Shown here: piece after piece, positions 7,941 through 17,172 of the stretch
Layout: every line of letters begins with the position of its first letter
How positions within the stretch are numbered: the stretch's first letter is position 1
NCBI RefSeq assembly: GCF_013410545.1
Contig: NZ_JACCFV010000001.1
Span: 1,054,001-1,118,000 of the forward strand
Direction of reading: 5' to 3'
Length of the DNA stretch: 64,000 nucleotides
Source of the DNA: Pseudoclavibacter chungangensis
Lineage (GTDB): Bacteria > Actinomycetota > Actinomycetes > Actinomycetales > Microbacteriaceae
Notes under the pieces: generated by a model
What the model was told of the DNA's origin: nothing
Databases searched by the model: none
Seen by the model: only the letters and a program-made list of their open reading frames with translations
Made by a program: the position numbers and the translations under genes

Positions 7941-9230
7941 TCAGGCGAAGACCTTCGCGAACGCCTGATCGAGGTCGCCGATGATGTCGTCGACGTGCTC
8001 GAGCCCGATCGACAGGCGAACGAGCCCCGGGGTGATCCCGCCGCTCAGGAGCTGTTCGGGCGTCAACTGCGAGTGCGTCGTCGATGCGGGGTGCGAGATG
8101 AGCGAACGCACGTCACCGATGTTCACGAGGTGGCTGAACAGCGCGACCGACTCGATGAGGCGCCGCCCCGCGTCGACGCCACCCTTGAGCTCGAACGACA
8201 GGATCGCGCCTGCCCCGAGCGGCGCGTAGTGGTTCGCGAGCTCGTGCCACGGGCTCGACGGGAGGCCGGCGTAGTTGACCGACGCGACGCGTTCGTTCGA
8301 CTCGAGCCACTCGGCGACGCGCTTCGCGTTCTGGACGTGGCGCTCGACCCGCAGGCTGAGGGTCTCGACGCCCTGGAGGATCTGCCACGCGCTCGCGGGG
8401 GCGATCGAGGGGCCGATGTCACGCAGGAGCTGCACGCGGGCCTTGAGGTGGAACGCGTTCGCATCGCCGAGCGCGGTCGTGTAGCTGAGCCCGTCGTAGC
8501 TCGGGTCCGGCTCCGTGAGGCCCGGGAAGCGGTCGACGTGCTGCGACCACGGGAACGTGCCACCGTCGACGATGACGCCCCCGACGACGGCGCCGTGGCC
8601 GCCGAGGTACTTCGTGGCCGAGTGCACGACGATGTCAGCACCGTGCTCGATGGGACGGATGAGGTACGGCGTCGCGACCGTGTTGTCGACGACGAGGGGC
8701 ACGCCGACGTCGTGCGCGACGGCGGCGACGGGCTCGATGTCGAGGATGTTGACGGCGGGGTTGCCGATCGTCTCGGCGAAGAACAGCTTCGTGTTGGGGC
8801 GCGCGGCGGCGCGCCACGCCTCGGGATCGTTCTGGTCCTCGATGAACGTCGTCTCGATGCCGAGCTTCGCGAGCGTGTACTTGAACAGGTTGTAGGTGCC
8901 GCCGTAGATCGACGTCGAGGAGACGATGTGATCGCCCGCGCCCGCGATGTTCAGGACGGCGAACGTCTCGGCTGACTGCCCCGAGGCGAGCGCGAGCGCA
9001 CCGGAGCCTCCCTCGAGCGAGGCGAGCCGGGCCTCGAGCACCGCGGTCGTCGGGTTCGTGATGCGCGTGTAGATGTTGCCGGGCTGTGCGAGCGAGAACA
9101 GATCTGCCGCGTGCTGTGCACTGTCGAACACGAAGGAGGTCGTCTGGTAGATGGGCGTGACGACCGCGTTCGTGGTCGGGTCCGGGGCGGCCCCCGCGTG
9201 GATCTGGCGGGTTTCGAAGTGTTGCGTCAT
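7941..9230 (-). CDS. metY: O-acetylhomoserine sulfhydrylase/aminocarboxypropyltransferase
   Basis: 429 aa PLP enzyme of the Cys/Met metabolism family that makes homocysteine directly from O-acetylhomoserine and sulfide. The PLP lysine lies in HSATKYLGGHG near residue 206; QTTSFVFDSA, YTRITNPTTAVLE, ASGQSAETF and NIGDVRSLISHPASTTH are MetY-type signatures. Length and the MTQHFETRQIHAG opening match the family. I chose the ATG at 9230-9228 with AGGAG nine bases upstream; the frame is open far upstream but not conserved. Paired with metX, it provides the direct-sulfhydrylation route, supplied with sulfide independently of cysK. Confidence 0.95.
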   Translation of the reverse strand: MTQHFETRQIHAGAAPDPTTNAVVTPIYQTTSFVFDSAQHAADLFSLAQPGNIYTRITNPTTAVLEARLASLEGGSGALALASGQSAETFAVLNIAGAGDHIVSSTSIYGGTYNLFKYTLAKLGIETTFIEDQNDPEAWRAAARPNTKLFFAETIGNPAVNILDIEPVAAVAHDVGVPLVVDNTVATPYLIRPIEHGADIVVHSATKYLGGHGAVVGGVIVDGGTFPWSQHVDRFPGLTEPDPSYDGLSYTTALGDANAFHLKARVQLLRDIGPSIAPASAWQILQGVETLSLRVERHVQNAKRVAEWLESNERVASVNYAGLPSSPWHELANHYAPLGAGAILSFELKGGVDAGRRLIESVALFSHLVNIGDVRSLISHPASTTHSQLTPEQLLSGGITPGLVRLSIGLEHVDDIIGDLDQAFAKVFA

Positions 9231-9363
9231 CGAGGGGTGCTCCTGCACGTCGCTGGGTGGTTGCGACGCAAGTATCCCGAGGTACCGTCCGGCGGGCAAC
9301 CGGCGTCGTCGCGCACGGTCACGCGCGGCGGCGACGGGGTGGTGTGCGTGGCAGCATGGAGAC

Positions 9364-10203
9364 ATGAATGCGCAGACGACGGACGATGCGGTGACGGAGC
9401 GGACGACGCGGCGGGCGGTGGTCACGGGGGCGTCGAGCGGCATCGGCGAGGCGACCGCGCGCGAGCTGCGCCGTCGCGGCTGGGAGGTCGTCGCGACGGC
9501 GCGTCGCGCGGACCGGCTCGACGCGCTCGCCGCCGAGACGGGGGTCGAGCCGGTCGTCGCCGACCTGACGTCACCCGACGACGTCGCGCGGCTCACGGCG
9601 CGCGTCGCCGAGATCGGGCCCGTCCAGGCGCTCGTGAACGTGGCGGGCGGTGCGCTCGGCGTCGAGAGCGTCGAGCAGGGCTCCGAGGACGACTGGCGGC
9701 GCATGTTCGAGACGAACGTGCTCGCGACGAAGGACGTCATCGCGACGCTCCTGCCGCTCCTGCGTGAGGGGGCGAGCGCCGACGCGAACGGTTTCGTGCA
9801 CGCCGACATCGTGACGGTCACATCGACGGCCGCCTCGGTTCGCTACGAGGGCGGCGCCGGCTACTCCGCCGCGAAGGCCGCCGAGGCCGCGCTCGTCGAC
9901 GTGCTGCGCCTCGAACTCGCGGGCGAACCGATCCGCGTCACCGACATCGCGCCCGGCCTCGTCCACACGCCCGAGTTCTCGAAGGTGCGGCTGCGTGGCG
10001 ATGCCGACGCGGCGGAGCGGATCTACGAGGACGTCGACCATCCCCTCGTCGCGGGCGACATCGCCCTCGTCATCGCGGGCACGCTCGAGCTGCCGGGCCA
10101 CGTGAACCTCGACAAGATCGTCGTCCGCCCGATCGCGCAGGCGGCGCACTACAAGCTCGTCCGCGGCCCGCTCGAGGTCCGCGGACCGGGGGAGCGGTCG
10201 TGA
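9364..10203 (+). CDS. short-chain dehydrogenase/reductase (NADP-type, serine/3-hydroxy acid dehydrogenase-like)
   Basis: 279 aa Rossmann-fold SDR. The cofactor loop [15 protein letters not shown] is at about residue 21, the ATARRADRL Arg just after strand 2 favours NADP(H), and the active site has Ser in TSTAAS and YSAAKAAE. The fragment [19 protein letters not shown] resembles YdfG-like dehydrogenases of short 3-hydroxy acids, but the substrate is not certain. Starts at ATG 9364, divergent from metY, and its stop overlaps the next start (GTGA), opening a four-gene coupled operon. Confidence 0.75.
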   Translation: MNAQTTDDAVTERTTRRAVVTGASSGIGEATARELRRRGWEVVATARRADRLDALAAETGVEPVVADLTSPDDVARLTARVAEIGPVQALVNVAGGALGVESVEQGSEDDWRRMFETNVLATKDVIATLLPLLREGASADANGFVHADIVTVTSTAASVRYEGGAGYSAAKAAEAALVDVLRLELAGEPIRVTDIAPGLVHTPEFSKVRLRGDADAAERIYEDVDHPLVAGDIALVIAGTLELPGHVNLDKIVVRPIAQAAHYKLVRGPLEVRGPGERS

Positions 10204-10919
10204 GCCTGCTGCTCGCGGGCGGTGGCCTCGGACCGGGGACGCGCGAGGCGCTCGACCGCTTCGTGCGCTCCGCACGCGAACGCGCCGAGCGCGCACCGCA
10301 GCTCGTCGTCCTCGCCGACGGCGACCCGACCGCCGAGCTCGTCGGGGTGCTCGAGCGCGCGGGCGCGGGCCGCGTCGACGTGTACGCCGCGCCGGGCCCG
10401 GAGGTGCCCGAGGCCACCTCGGACGCGGCGCGCGAGGCCCTCCTGCGCGCCGACGGCGTGTTGCTCGTGGGCACGAGCGCCGTGCCCCTCCTCGGCCTCG
10501 TCCGCGAGGCCGTCGTCGACCTGCGCCGCCTCGTGAGCGAGGAGGTGCCGTTCGTGGGCATCGCGGCGGGAGCGGCCGTGGCGGGCCAGTCCGCCGTGCT
10601 CGGCGGCACCGTGCTGGACGGCGTCCGGCTCGCGCCGAGCGCTGCCGACGAGCCCGCCGAGGTGGCCGTCGTCGCCGGACTCGGCCTCGTCGACGTCACG
10701 ATCGATACGGGCGGTGCGGCCGCGGGGCTCCTCGGCCGCGTGCTCGCGCTCGTCGAGTCCGGCACCGTCGACCGCGCGCTCGTGATCGACGAGGACACCG
10801 TGCTCGCCGTCGCCGACGGGTCGCTCGACGTGTTCGGAACGGGCAGCGTCTGGCAGGCACGCCTCGCGGACAACGGCGAGGTCGTCGTGTCGAGTGCCCA
10901 CCACGGCATCGAGTCGTGA
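10200..10919 (+). CDS. type 1 glutamine amidotransferase-like / peptidase S51-fold protein lacking the nucleophile
   Basis: 239 aa. The layout ([12 protein letters not shown] opening, [39 protein letters not shown]) matches the cyanophycinase/dipeptidase E fold, where the nucleophile elbow reads GxSAGA. Here the elbow is GIAAGA, with Ala where the catalytic Ser should be, so peptidase activity is unlikely; a binding or structural role is possible. The GTG start overlaps the SDR stop and its own stop overlaps ung. Function unknown; only the fold assignment is reasonable. Confidence 0.55.
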   Translation: MSLLLAGGGLGPGTREALDRFVRSARERAERAPQLVVLADGDPTAELVGVLERAGAGRVDVYAAPGPEVPEATSDAAREALLRADGVLLVGTSAVPLLGLVREAVVDLRRLVSEEVPFVGIAAGAAVAGQSAVLGGTVLDGVRLAPSAADEPAEVAVVAGLGLVDVTIDTGGAAAGLLGRVLALVESGTVDRALVIDEDTVLAVADGSLDVFGTGSVWQARLADNGEVVVSSAHHGIES

Positions 10920-11647
10920 GCGCCGGACGGAGCCTTCGCGAACTCGCGGCCGACGGGTCGATCGACGAGGGCTGGGCACGCGCGCTCGAGCCCGTCCAGG
11001 GTGAGCTGAAGGCGCTCGGCGACATGCTCCGCGAGGAGGTCGCCTCGGGGCGCGGCTACCTGCCGGCGGGGAACCTCGTGTTGCGCGCGTTCGAGCGCCC
11101 GCTCGCGGACGTGCGCGTGCTCGTCGTGGGGCAGGACCCGTACCCGACCCCCGGCCACCCGATCGGCCTCTCGTTCGCGACCGCCCGCGACGTGCGCCCC
11201 ATCCCGCGCAGTCTGCAGAACATCTACCGCGAACTGCACGACGACCTCGGCATCCCGCCCGCCGCGCACGGCGATCTGACGCGGTGGAGCGATCAGGGCG
11301 TGCTGCTCCTGAACCGCGTCCTCACGGTCGCCCCGGGCACGCCCGCCTCGCACCGTGGCCGGGGCTGGGAGCGGGTGACCGAGTGCGCGATCCGCGCGCT
11401 CGCGGACCGCGGCGGCCCGCTCGTCGCGATCCTGTGGGGACGGGACGCGCAGAACCTCGCGCCGATCCTGCCCGGCGTGCCGATCATCGCCACGCCGCAC
11501 CCGAGCCCGCTGTCCGCCTCGCGCGGGTTCTTCGGCTCGCGGCCGTTCTCGCGCGTGAACGACGCGCTCGAGGCACAGGGCGCACCGCCCATCGACTGGC
11601 GCGTGGACGCCGGGACGGGCGCGGACGACGAGGAGGGACGGTCATGA
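10916..11647 (+). CDS. ung: uracil-DNA glycosylase, family 1
   Basis: 243 aa base-excision-repair enzyme that removes uracil from DNA. The water-activating loop [16 protein letters not shown] holds the catalytic Asp near residue 72, GLSFAT and LLLNRVLTV line the uracil pocket, and the minor-groove Leu loop is [18 protein letters not shown] near 195. All key residues are present and length is normal. GTG start overlaps the preceding stop; stop overlaps the amidase ATG. Confidence 0.95.
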   Translation: MSAGRSLRELAADGSIDEGWARALEPVQGELKALGDMLREEVASGRGYLPAGNLVLRAFERPLADVRVLVVGQDPYPTPGHPIGLSFATARDVRPIPRSLQNIYRELHDDLGIPPAAHGDLTRWSDQGVLLLNRVLTVAPGTPASHRGRGWERVTECAIRALADRGGPLVAILWGRDAQNLAPILPGVPIIATPHPSPLSASRGFFGSRPFSRVNDALEAQGAPPIDWRVDAGTGADDEEGRS

Positions 11648-13092
11648 CCGAACTGCACGAACGTTCGGCGGTCGAACTGCGGCGATTGCTCGCCCGGGGC
11701 GAGCTGACGGCGAGCGAGCTCACGCGACACGGCCTCGACCGTCTCGAGCGCGCGAACGGGCGACTGCGCGCCTTCACGACCATCACGCGCGACCGGGCAC
11801 TGGAACGCGCCGCGCGACTCGACGCGGAGCGGGCGGCGGGCGATCCGTCCGGGGGTGACGAACTCGCGGCGCCCCTGTGGGGGCTGCCGTTCGGCGACAA
11901 GGATCTCGTCGCGCGGGCGGGCGTGCCGACGAGCTACGGCTCGGTGCCGTTCGTCGATGTCGTCGCCGACCACGACGACCTCCTCGTGACGACGATGGAC
12001 GCCGCGGGCGGCGTGTCGCTCGGCAAGACGAACTGCCCGGAGTTCGGGTTCCCCAGCTACACGGAGAACCGGATCGGGCCTCCCGCACGCAATCCGTGGG
12101 ACGAACGGCTCGGGCCCGGCGGCTCCTCGGGCGGCGCGGCCGTCGCGGTCGCGGCGGGACTCCTGCCGTTCGCCCCGGGGTCCGACGGCGGCGGTTCGAT
12201 CCGCATCCCCGCCGCCGCGTGCGGTCTCGTCGGGCTCAAGCCATCACGCGGTCGCGTGCCGGGCGGCTCCGGCGTCGGCGCGCTCGCGGGTCTTCCCGTG
12301 GCGGGGCCGATCGCGCGCTCGGTCGCCGACACGGCGCTCCTGCTGGACGGCATGATCGGACCGCGCGACGCGACGTGGCCCCACACGCTCCGGGCACCGG
12401 GAGCTGAGGCGAGCTACCTGGCGGCGCTCGAACGCACGGCGAGGACGGACACGCTGCGCATCGCCGTCTCGACGTGGTCACCCTGGGCGCCGTGGACCCC
12501 GATCGACGTCGACGACGCGAGCCTCGCGGCGCTCGACGACACGGCGCGACTGCTCGAACGCCTCGGGCACCGGGTGGAGCGTATCGGCGGCGTCGACGAC
12601 ATCGGTTACGCCGAGGCGTTCCGCGCCGTGTGGCAGGGCGGCGCGGCGGCGCTGCCCGTCGACGACGAGACGCTCGAACGGGTGGAGCCGCTCACGAGGT
12701 GGCTCGTCGGTGTCGGCCGCGCGCTCCCGGCGGGGGCGCTCGCGGGCGCACTGGGCGCGCTCGCGGCGTTCGAGTCACGCGTGGTCGAGGCGTACTCGGG
12801 GTTCGACGCCGTCCTCACGCCCGCGCTCGCGATGTCACCGCGGCCGCTCGGCTGGTACGACGAGGCCGACGGCGAACGCAACTTCGAGCAGCAGGTGCGC
12901 TACACGCCGTTCACCTCGTACGTGAACGTGAGCGGGCTGCCCGCGATCTCGATGCCCGTCGCGGCGGACCCGCTGCCCGTCGGGGTCCAGGCGATCGGCC
13001 GGCCGGGCGACGAGATCGGCCTGCTCCGCCTCGCCGCGATCCTCGAGCGCGAGCTGGAGTGGCAGAACCGCCGTGCACCGGGCTGGGCCTGA
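11644..13092 (+). CDS. amidase signature-family hydrolase
   Basis: 482 aa with the complete Ser-cisSer-Lys triad layout: the Lys in LPFGDKDLV near residue 84, the Gly/Ser loop [17 protein letters not shown] near 160 and the nucleophile in [16 protein letters not shown] near 184. C-terminal [17 protein letters not shown] is the usual substrate-side strand. It hydrolyses an amide bond in a small molecule; it is not in a gatCAB context, so a role as GatA is unlikely. Last gene of the SDR-amidotransferase-like-ung-amidase run; followed by the long palindrome at 13,100. Confidence 0.85.
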   Translation: MTELHERSAVELRRLLARGELTASELTRHGLDRLERANGRLRAFTTITRDRALERAARLDAERAAGDPSGGDELAAPLWGLPFGDKDLVARAGVPTSYGSVPFVDVVADHDDLLVTTMDAAGGVSLGKTNCPEFGFPSYTENRIGPPARNPWDERLGPGGSSGGAAVAVAAGLLPFAPGSDGGGSIRIPAAACGLVGLKPSRGRVPGGSGVGALAGLPVAGPIARSVADTALLLDGMIGPRDATWPHTLRAPGAEASYLAALERTARTDTLRIAVSTWSPWAPWTPIDVDDASLAALDDTARLLERLGHRVERIGGVDDIGYAEAFRAVWQGGAAALPVDDETLERVEPLTRWLVGVGRALPAGALAGALGALAAFESRVVEAYSGFDAVLTPALAMSPRPLGWYDEADGERNFEQQVRYTPFTSYVNVSGLPAISMPVAADPLPVGVQAIGRPGDEIGLLRLAAILERELEWQNRRAPGWA

Positions 13093-13099
13093 CCCCGGA

Positions 13100-13154
13100 T
13101 TCCGGGTGGTTTTCGGGGTTCCGGGTGCCCCGGAACCCCGAAAACCACCCGGAA
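13100..13154. repeat. perfect 26-bp palindrome (copy 1 of a dispersed hairpin family; likely bidirectional terminator)
   Basis: Left arm 13,100-13,125, three-base loop, right arm 13,129-13,154 pairing without a mismatch. The core GGGTGGTTTTCGGGGTTCC is identical to the palindrome at 58,546-58,614, while the outer stem differs in both arms together so that pairing is kept. It starts 7 bases after the amidase stop and lies 40 bases before the end of a convergent minus-strand gene. Confidence 0.85.
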
Positions 13155-13193
13155 CGCCGTTGGAGGCGCGGACGGGGCGCGGGCTTGGGCCGG

Positions 13194-13604
13194 TCAGGTC
13201 GTTGTCGGGGGCGTCGGGGGAGTGGGGCGGCGGCGCTTGATGTAGCCGCCGTCCTCCAGACCGGCCTCGATCTCGAAGCGGTTGCGGAGCGGGTCGAGGC
13301 CCGCGGCCCAGTAGAGCACGGGGAAGAGGAAGCCGTAGCGTCGCCACTGGCGAACGTGGACGCGCTCGTGGCGGAACGTGCGCTCGCCCACGACGTCGCG
13401 CGTCAGATAGACGCGACCGACGCACGTGCCACCGCGTCGGAACGCCCATTTCGGCAGGCCGCGGCAGACGATGAGCCCGTCGTGGACCTCGACGCGCCCG
13501 GTCGAGAGGGGGAACCCGATGGCGAGGCCGACGAGGGTCGCGACGAACGCCCCGAGCCTCGAGAGCGGGGAGTCGAGGAACACCCGTTCCAGCAGTTGAC
13601 GCAC
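13194..13604 (-). CDS. small membrane-associated protein with HExxH motif
   Basis: 136 aa. Has a hydrophobic N-terminal segment (LGAFVATLVGLAIGFPL) and then FRHERVHVRQWRRYG, whose HERVH fits an HExxH zinc site, followed by FLFPVLYWAAG and RNRFEIEAGL with an Asn/Glu pair that could supply a third ligand. This is the layout of a widespread actinobacterial family sometimes labelled Fe-S oxidoreductase without good reason; biochemical role unknown. The GTG at 13,604 is chosen because GAGGAG lies six bases upstream; an in-frame GTG 60 bases earlier lacks such a site. A TAGAAT box near 13,635 could be its -10. Pro/Thr-rich tail. Confidence 0.6.
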   Translation of the reverse strand: MRQLLERVFLDSPLSRLGAFVATLVGLAIGFPLSTGRVEVHDGLIVCRGLPKWAFRRGGTCVGRVYLTRDVVGERTFRHERVHVRQWRRYGFLFPVLYWAAGLDPLRNRFEIEAGLEDGGYIKRRRPTPPTPPTTT

Positions 13605-13881
13605 TGTCGTCTCCTCACGTGCGGACGCGACGATTCTAGTGTCGCCCGGACTCGGCGAGCTCACAGCGACCGGTCCTAACGTGACCGAGCCGGTCGGCGG
13701 AACGAGCCGCCCACGATCGGAAGACCGGTGGGATCGAGGTGTGCATGAGGTACGCGATCAACGGCTCCGCCCGCGGCGACGAACGACGGGCCACGCGAAC
13801 CATCGACGGCTGAGGCCGTCACACCCGACGCGGCGGATATCGGCGAACGCCGTTCCCCGCCGCGCAACGACTGAGGATCGA
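13605..13881. other. gene-free gap between the HExxH gene and pspA
   Basis: This stretch contains the probable promoter of the minus-strand HExxH gene near its left end (TAGAAT box) and otherwise no reading frame with recognisable protein features on either strand. Together with the hairpin at 13,882-13,919 it fills the 368 bases before the end of pspA. Confidence 0.5.
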
Positions 13882-13919
13882 CGGCTCGGCGTCGCACGCA
13901 GGTGCGCGACGCCGAGCCG
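13882..13919 (-). terminator. hairpin downstream of pspA
   Basis: Perfect 14-bp stem CGGCTCGGCGTCGC with a 10-base loop, 53 bases past the pspA stop. Very GC-rich and without a clear U tract; likely terminates the pspA transcript. Confidence 0.6.
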
Positions 13920-13972
13920 CTTCGATGTCGGCGGCCGATCGGCGATCGCCGCGAACGACGATGCCGATGCGA

Positions 13973-14719
13973 TCAGCGGCCGTCGTCGATCGCCGGTCGC
14001 GACGCGCCACCCTGCTTGAGGGCCGCCAGGCGCGCCTCGACCTCGGTGAGCTGGCCCAGGTCCTCGAGCTGGTTGAACTGGGCGTCGATGCTCGAGGCGG
14101 CCAGTTCCTGCTGACCGCGCGCGAGCGCCTCCTGCCGGCGCACCTTGTCCTCGAAACGGCCGAGGTCGCTCGTCGGGTCGAGCACGTTGATCGACTGCAG
14201 GGCGTTGTTGACCTGCACCTGCGCATCGGCCGTCTTCGCACGGGCCGCGAGCTCGTTCCGCTTCGACGTGAGCTGCTGCAGCTTGAGCTTCATGTTGTCG
14301 AGGCCCGACTTGAGCTTCTCGACGATCTCCGTCTGGGAGGTGATCTGCGGCTCGGCGGCGCGCGCCTCGTTCTCCGCGTCGAGCTGGCGGGAGATCGCGA
14401 CCTTCGCGAGGTTGTCGAACTTGTCGGCGTCGACCGTGTTCCCCGCCGAGCGGAACTCGTCGGCCTTCGCACTCGCCGCGAGCGCCTTGCCGCCCCACTC
14501 CTGGGCCGCACGGAGGTCCTCGCGGTGGTCGTCCTCCAGCATGCGGAGGTTGCCGATCGTCTGGGCGATGGCCGACTCGGCCTCGCGGATGTTGCTCGAG
14601 AAGTCGCGGATGAGCTGGTCGATCATCTTCTCGGGGTCTTCGGCCTGATCGATGAGCGCGTTGATGTTCGCTCGCAGCAGCTGGCTGATGCGACCGAAGA
14701 TGGACTGCTTGTCGGACAT
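13973..14719 (-). CDS. pspA: PspA/IM30-family membrane-stress protein
   Basis: 248 aa, almost wholly alpha-helical coiled coil, the ESCRT-III-like PspA fold that binds and protects the plasma membrane under stress. The start MSDKQSIFGRISQLLRANIN has the amphipathic membrane-binding helix, and DQAEDPEKMIDQLIRDFSSN is the family's first-hairpin signature. ATG at 14,719 has AAGGAG six bases upstream. Lies 98 bases downstream of a TPM-domain gene on the same strand, a pairing commonly seen in actinobacteria, so both probably act together at the envelope. Confidence 0.9.
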   Translation of the reverse strand: MSDKQSIFGRISQLLRANINALIDQAEDPEKMIDQLIRDFSSNIREAESAIAQTIGNLRMLEDDHREDLRAAQEWGGKALAASAKADEFRSAGNTVDADKFDNLAKVAISRQLDAENEARAAEPQITSQTEIVEKLKSGLDNMKLKLQQLTSKRNELAARAKTADAQVQVNNALQSINVLDPTSDLGRFEDKVRRQEALARGQQELAASSIDAQFNQLEDLGQLTEVEARLAALKQGGASRPAIDDGR

Positions 14720-14817
14720 TGATGCTCCTTCGTGGGGTTGGTCGGTGGGCATGTCGTGGACGGTCGGCGGTCGTGGTGGCGGGGCTCGTCGGCGACCGGG
14801 CTCGGCGGTGTGGGGGA

Positions 14818-16926
14818 TCAGCGGCGGCGGCCGCCGCCCGAGGAGCGGAACCCGCCGGAGCTGCGTGAGCCGCCGGAGGACCGGAATCCGCTCGACGAGC
14901 GGAACCCGCCGCCGGAGGCGCGGAACCCACCGCTCGAGCGCGACCTGGAGCCGCCCGACGAACTGAAGCCGCCGCCGCGGCTCGATCCGCCGCTGCCGAG
15001 GATGCCACCGATGAGGCCGCCGATGAATGCGTCGGACGAGCCGTTGCTGCCGGCGCCCCAGGTGGAACCGCCACCGTTCCACGTGCTGCCGCCGTAGTAG
15101 TTGCGCTCGGCCTGGTCCGCCTCACGGCGCGCCTCGTCGGTCGCTGCGCTCGAGTAGCGGATCGCGGCACCGGTCGCTTCGAGGGCCGCGTCCGGATCGG
15201 TGGCCGCGAGCGTGCCGGCACGGGCGAGTTCGGTCTCGGCCTGCTGGAGTCGCGATCGTGCGTTCACCCCGACCACGCCGCGGTGGGAGGAGATGTAGTC
15301 GGCGCAGGCGCGGATCTGGGCACGGGCAGTCTGCGTGTCCCGTTCGAGGCGTCGTCGGACGCCGTCGATCCGGACGGCCTCCTCGGTCGTCGAGCGGACG
15401 GCCTCGTCGATCGTGCGATTCGCCTCGCGGAGCCGAGCGAGCGTCGCGAGCGGGTCCGGCGGTGCCTGCCCCTCGGCCTCGGCGGTGGCGACGACGTCCT
15501 GCGCGAGTCGCACGGCGTCGGCGTTCCGCTGTGCGAGTTCGGGGCGCAGCGGGCTCCCGCCGGACGCCTCGATGCGGGCGATGTCGGCGCGCAGCTCGGT
15601 GATCTCCGAGCGTATGCTCGTCGAGGCCGTGTTCAGGTCGTCTCGCATCGCTTCGATGCTGCCGAGCAGCGTGGCCGTCTGAGCGAGCGCCTCCTGCGCG
15701 TCGCCGATGTCGACGGCCGCGTGTCCCCGCTTGCCGGTTCGGAGCGCTTCCTGGGCGTGCTGTGCCTCGTCGACCGTGAGTTGCAGGAGCCCGCGCGCCT
15801 GTCTGACGGCATCATCGATCGTCGTCAGGGCGGTCGGTGCGTAGCGCTCCCGGAGGGCCGAGAGGGACGTCTCGGCGGCGTCGATCTGTGCGCTCAGTCG
15901 CTCGGCCTCTCCCGTCACCTGGCGCAGCAGTTCGGGTGCGTTGCGCTCCATGTCGCGCAGCTTCTCGAAGGTCTGGGCCTCGGCCGCGATGCGTTCGCCC
16001 GCGCTCTTCGTCAGACCGAGGATCTCGCGGTTCCACGCGAGTTTCTCCTCTTCGGTGTCCTCGACGTGGTCGAGCAGTTTGCCCTGGAACCCGAAGGCGG
16101 CCTGGACGCGAAGTTTCGCGTCCTCGAGCGCCGCGCGGTACTGCGTCACCGCGTCGGCCCCGAACTGTGCCTCGGCGAAGAGCACCTCCTGCTCGGAGGT
16201 CTTGATGAGGTCATCGGCCTGCACGAGGCTCGCGGCCGCCTGTGACGCGAGTTCCTCGAGGTTGCGCCGTCGCGCGGCGACGCCCGCGTTGCGCGCCGTC
16301 CGGGTACGCACGGCACGCACGACGAGCCACGTCCCGATTCCGAGGACGACGACGGCGACGATCACGAGCAGACCGATGACGGCCACCGGGGCGCCGGTGT
16401 CGGACGAGCTTCCGCCGTTCGTGCCGCTCGTCTGCTGGGTCGTGCCGCCGGATGCTCCGGTGAGCGCTCGCTCGAGCCCCGCGACCGCGGACTGCGCCGC
16501 ACCGGCGACGTCACCGTCGTCGAGCCGGGGGATGTACTCGCGTTCGATCGCCGAGAACTGCTGGTCGCTCAGCCCGACCTCCTCGGTCGCATTGAGCCCG
16601 GTCTCGAGGTCGGACATGCCGACGTACATGATGATGTCGGACGAGGTGAGCGCGTTCCGTTCGGCGACCGCCGTCGCCCAGTCGAATCCGTCGCTCGGGC
16701 TCTCGAATCGGTCGACGACGACGATGTAGAGCGTGACGCCCGTCTCGCCCCGCAGCGCCTCGATCGATGTCTCGAGGTCGGTGCGCTCGCTCGACGAGAT
16801 CGAGCCGGTCTCGTCGGTGACGACGCCGTCCACCGTCACGGGCGTCGCGGCATGGGCCGCGGGCACGACGGTGAAGCCGAGCAGGACGAGCACGCCGAAC
16901 ATCATCGTCAGCAAGGTCCTTCGCAC
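14818..16926 (-). CDS. secreted/membrane TPM-domain protein with coiled-coil region and Gly/Ser-rich tail
   Basis: 702 aa. A signal peptide (TLLTMMFGVLVLLGF ending AAHA/A) is followed by a TPM domain (about residues 30-170: VTDETGSISSSERTDLETSI, TLYIVVVDRF), a Ser/Thr/Gly linker, one membrane helix (VAVIGLLVIVAVVVLGIG), a long helical region to about 600 and a tail of repeated GFRSSGG-like units. The start GTG at 16,926 has GAGGAG upstream and puts the signal peptide at the very N-terminus. TPM proteins sit with the PspA system or phosphatase-like functions; here the PspA gene is immediately downstream, which favours an envelope-stress role. Confidence 0.82.
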   Translation of the reverse strand: MRRTLLTMMFGVLVLLGFTVVPAAHAATPVTVDGVVTDETGSISSSERTDLETSIEALRGETGVTLYIVVVDRFESPSDGFDWATAVAERNALTSSDIIMYVGMSDLETGLNATEEVGLSDQQFSAIEREYIPRLDDGDVAGAAQSAVAGLERALTGASGGTTQQTSGTNGGSSSDTGAPVAVIGLLVIVAVVVLGIGTWLVVRAVRTRTARNAGVAARRRNLEELASQAAASLVQADDLIKTSEQEVLFAEAQFGADAVTQYRAALEDAKLRVQAAFGFQGKLLDHVEDTEEEKLAWNREILGLTKSAGERIAAEAQTFEKLRDMERNAPELLRQVTGEAERLSAQIDAAETSLSALRERYAPTALTTIDDAVRQARGLLQLTVDEAQHAQEALRTGKRGHAAVDIGDAQEALAQTATLLGSIEAMRDDLNTASTSIRSEITELRADIARIEASGGSPLRPELAQRNADAVRLAQDVVATAEAEGQAPPDPLATLARLREANRTIDEAVRSTTEEAVRIDGVRRRLERDTQTARAQIRACADYISSHRGVVGVNARSRLQQAETELARAGTLAATDPDAALEATGAAIRYSSAATDEARREADQAERNYYGGSTWNGGGSTWGAGSNGSSDAFIGGLIGGILGSGGSSRGGGFSSSGGSRSRSSGGFRASGGGFRSSSGFRSSGGSRSSGGFRSSGGGRRR

Positions 16927-17172
16927 CGGCACTCCTCGTCGTCGGGGTTCGCGCGGCCGACCGAACGGCCGCTCGTCCACGGTAGTCATGCCGGATGAAC
17001 GGCGTCGACAGACCATCGGAGGAGATGTCGTTCACCGGATGGCGGTGGTGGCGAAACGCGCGATGTCTAAACTGTGCGATCGGACCGGAGCCACCGGTCC
17101 GCGCCGGACGGGTTCGACCGAGCCGTCCGCGAGTCGATGGCGGCGGGTGCCGTCGGAGAGGGGTTGCCGGAT

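Noticed and set aside
9231..9363. SAM riboswitch ahead of metY
   Set aside because: I looked for the conserved SAM-I, SAM-II and SAM-IV cores in this leader on the minus strand and found none; only a normal ribosome site is visible.
7941..9821. A 626-residue metY product
   Set aside because: The open frame extends almost 200 codons upstream, but that part has no family similarity and runs antisense through the SDR gene; the ATG at 9,230 has a good ribosome site and the family's usual start.
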